Below are positions 6,904 to 8,035 of a stretch of DNA of 8,035 nt, one piece after another. The DNA is from Candidatus Stercoripulliclostridium pullicola (GTDB lineage Bacteria > Bacillota > Clostridia > Christensenellales > DTU072), in NCBI GenBank assembly GCA_017694145.1, contig JADINF010000033.1, positions 1-8,035 of the forward strand, read 5' to 3'. Positions within the stretch are counted from its first letter, which is position 1. Every line of letters begins with the position of its first letter. A model generated the notes under the pieces. The model searched no databases, had not been told where the DNA came from, and saw only the letters and a list, made by a program, of their open reading frames with translations. The translations under genes and the position numbers were made by a program.

Positions 6904-6908
6904 TTTTT
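6886..6908 (+). terminator. Weak terminator-like hairpin at the lipoprotein stop
   Basis: ATAGC (6886-6890) and GCTAT (6897-6901) can pair around a 6-base loop, followed two bases later by TTTTT at 6904-6908 and a further AT-rich run. The stem is short and overlaps the end of the coding region, so efficiency would be low. It is the only terminator candidate between the lipoprotein and the tetR-type gene. Confidence 0.3.
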
Positions 6909-6941
6909 ATATAATTATTTTCGATAACTTACCGTTACCGG

Positions 6942-6971
6942 TTGACAACGCTTGCGCGTACGCGATATAAT
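6942..6971 (+). promoter_or_regulatory. Near-consensus sigma-A promoter of the TetR-exporter operon
   Basis: TTGACA at 6942-6947 and TATAAT at 6966-6971 are both perfect matches, separated by 18 bp. Transcription should start near 6978. The spacer contains a perfect 10-bp palindrome, CGCGTACGCG, at 6955-6964. This promoter shows that an upstream TTG at 6952, in frame with the regulator, cannot be its start. Confidence 0.9.
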
Positions 6972-6982
6972 AAAATTCAAAA

Positions 6983-6998
6983 GAGAATATATATTCTC
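6983..6998 (+). promoter_or_regulatory. 16-bp perfect palindrome, likely TetR-family operator
   Basis: GAGAATAT followed by ATATTCTC forms an uninterrupted perfect palindrome, about 5 bases downstream of the predicted transcription start and 20 bases before the repressor start codon. Size and position fit a TetR-family binding site where the bound repressor would block its own operon. Assignment to the adjacent repressor is an inference from position. Confidence 0.75.
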
Positions 6999-7005
6999 GC
7001 TTTTC

Positions 7006-7012
7006 GGAGAGG
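7006..7012 (+). promoter_or_regulatory. Ribosome binding site of the TetR-family gene
   Basis: GGAGAGG lies 5 bases before ATG 7018 and decides that start over the upstream in-frame TTG. Confidence 0.75.
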
Positions 7013-7017
7013 ACGCT

Positions 7018-7635
7018 ATGCAGTATCAGAAAGAGGAAGTCAGAAACAGGATCCTATGCGCTGCTTACGGCGAATTCCTCAAGTACGGATTTTATCGTGC
7101 CAGCATGCTGCAGATAAGCAGTAAAGCGCGCGTGCCGATAGGTAACCTATACAGATATTTCAAGAGTAAAGAAGCGTTGTTCGAAGCGATAGTCGGCGCG
7201 GCTTACGAGGAAACCGCGAATGCGGAAAGAAGGATATTCGAGAAGTGGCTCAGGAAGGGCGGCACCGTGTCCGGCGAGGACACGCCCGTGGAGCTCATAG
7301 GCGAAATAGCCGAAGAGCTTGCGAGCCTTTCCGCGGCGCATCGCGACGGGATAACGTTATTGATAGAAAAAAGCGAAGGTTCGCCCTATGCCGGGTTTGT
7401 GGCGAAAACAGCCGACGCGGTGTACGGAATGCTTAAAGAAGGCGTTTTGAGCGGATTGGCGGAAGATGACGAGGTATTCGTCCGCATAGTCGCCCGAAGC
7501 GTCACGGAAGGCATTATCGCCATTATAACGAAATGCGAACCCGAGGTTCAATCCGCGCAATTCATAAGATTGCTCGTATTCTATTTCGGAAATATGAAAG
7601 GAAGATTATATGTGAAGGAGCCCGAACGGAAATGA
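7018..7635 (+). CDS. TetR/AcrR-family transcriptional repressor
   Basis: A 205-residue protein of normal TetR length. Residues about 8-55 form the TetR_N helix-turn-helix: RNRILCAAYGEFLKYGF, then ASMLQISSKARVPIGNLYRYFKSKEALF, with the recognition helix around VPIGNLYRYF (39-48). The remaining helices form the ligand-binding and dimer domain, which is too variable to predict the inducer. The start at 7018 is set by the ribosome binding site and by the promoter position; a longer version from TTG 6952 would begin upstream of the -10 box. The stop overlaps the exporter start by ATGA at 7632-7635, so both genes are made from one mRNA. The palindrome at 6983-6998 is its probable target. The likely role is to repress itself and the exporter until a toxic or signal compound binds. 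Confidence 0.93.
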   Translation: MQYQKEEVRNRILCAAYGEFLKYGFYRASMLQISSKARVPIGNLYRYFKSKEALFEAIVGAAYEETANAERRIFEKWLRKGGTVSGEDTPVELIGEIAEELASLSAAHRDGITLLIEKSEGSPYAGFVAKTADAVYGMLKEGVLSGLAEDDEVFVRIVARSVTEGIIAIITKCEPEVQSAQFIRLLVFYFGNMKGRLYVKEPERK

Positions 7636-8035
7636 GGAAGTTCTCCACTTTTATAGTTAAACAAAGGTTATGGATCACCATTGTATTCGCGCTGTGCATG
7701 GTCGCGTCTGCGGTGGGTGCGTTCTTCGTGGAAGTAAATTACGCCGATACGGTGTATTTGCCTTCCGACAGCTCTCTTAAACAGGGGCTCGACACCATGT
7801 ACTCCGAATTCGGCGAGGGCGGTAACGCAACCGTCATGCTTTCAGGCGCGGATATAGAAGAAATGATGGCATTCAAAAGTGACGTCGAGTCCGTTAACGG
7901 TGTAAGTTCCGTTATTTGGCTCGACGATATTTTTCTCTCGGAGGAATTGGGATTTATCCGGAACGCGCTGGATAAATACAACGAAGGCGTCGAAGACCCT
8001 CTGACTGACGGCGAAGCGGTCAAATTCCTGATGCA
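7632..8035 (+). CDS. RND/MMPL-type exporter, N-terminal part (3' truncated by window end)
   Basis: The frame starts at ATG 7632 and is open to the right edge, giving 134 residues. AAGGAG at 7615-7620 lies 11 bases upstream, inside the regulator gene. The N-terminus is MRKFSTFIVKQRLW, then one membrane helix (about 14-33), then NYADTVYLPSDSSLKQGLDTMYSEFGEGGNATVML. That is the start of the first extracytoplasmic domain of RND-superfamily exporters of the MMPL/YdfJ type found in Gram-positive bacteria. The full protein would be expected to have about 700 or more residues and around 12 helices. Pairing with a TetR repressor is common for such exporters. The substrate (lipid, antimicrobial or other hydrophobic compound) cannot be told from this fragment. 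Confidence 0.85.
   Translation, partial: MRKFSTFIVKQRLWITIVFALCMVASAVGAFFVEVNYADTVYLPSDSSLKQGLDTMYSEFGEGGNATVMLSGADIEEMMAFKSDVESVNGVSSVIWLDDIFLSEELGFIRNALDKYNEGVEDPLTDGEAVKFLM

Noticed and set aside
6952..7017. Upstream TTG start extending the TetR-family protein by 22 residues
   Set aside because: It lies inside the promoter, ahead of the -10 box and the transcription start; ATG 7018 has a good ribosome site and gives a normal TetR length.
1..8035. tRNA, rRNA, CRISPR array, insertion sequence or attachment site
   Set aside because: No cloverleaf, direct-repeat spacing, transposase motif or flanking duplication was seen on reading both strands by eye.

Overview
The window reads as a slice of a Clostridia-like (Firmicutes) genome, possibly a gut Christensenellales-type lineage. 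This is inferred from moderate GC with frequent ATA codons, AAGGAG-type ribosome binding sites, a DUF6273-type lipoprotein and a Clostridia-style MATE N-terminus. No rRNA, tRNA, CRISPR array or mobile element is visible. All supported genes are on the + strand.

Region 1 (1-3374) is a tightly packed operon with three consecutive ATGA (4-nt) overlaps. It holds the C-terminus of a membrane protein (probably an MFS/GPH-type sugar transporter), a GH43/GH32/GH130-like five-bladed propeller protein, a metallo-beta-lactamase-fold protein of the COG1237 type, and a MATE-family exporter. The last two are each interrupted by an apparent single-base loss (near 1764 and near 2092, about 330 bases apart). 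In both cases the correct family sequence resumes at once in the -1 frame. The restored frames recreate the ATGA junction at 1960-1963, so the breaks are either very recent mutations or assembly errors.

Region 2 (3375-5820) is a separately promoted gene for a GH31 alpha-glycosidase with no signal peptide. It has a good ribosome binding site and a perfect hairpin lying where the mRNA 5' end should be. Together with the upstream transporter and propeller protein it suggests uptake and cytoplasmic breakdown of an alpha-linked oligosaccharide.

Region 3 (5821-6903) is a short AT-rich and GC-hairpin intergenic stretch followed by a surface lipoprotein carrying a DUF6273-type domain. It has no recognisable Shine-Dalgarno sequence.

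Region 4 (6904-8035) is a regulator-transporter module. A near-perfect sigma-A promoter and a 16-bp perfect palindrome, probably the operator, precede a TetR-family repressor. The repressor overlaps by ATGA with the start of an RND/MMPL-type exporter that runs off the window. This looks like a self-regulated efflux operon. I saw no clearly new system. The best leads are the paired frameshifts, the palindromic operator, the GH31 with an unusual nucleophile motif, and the lipoprotein with no Shine-Dalgarno site.
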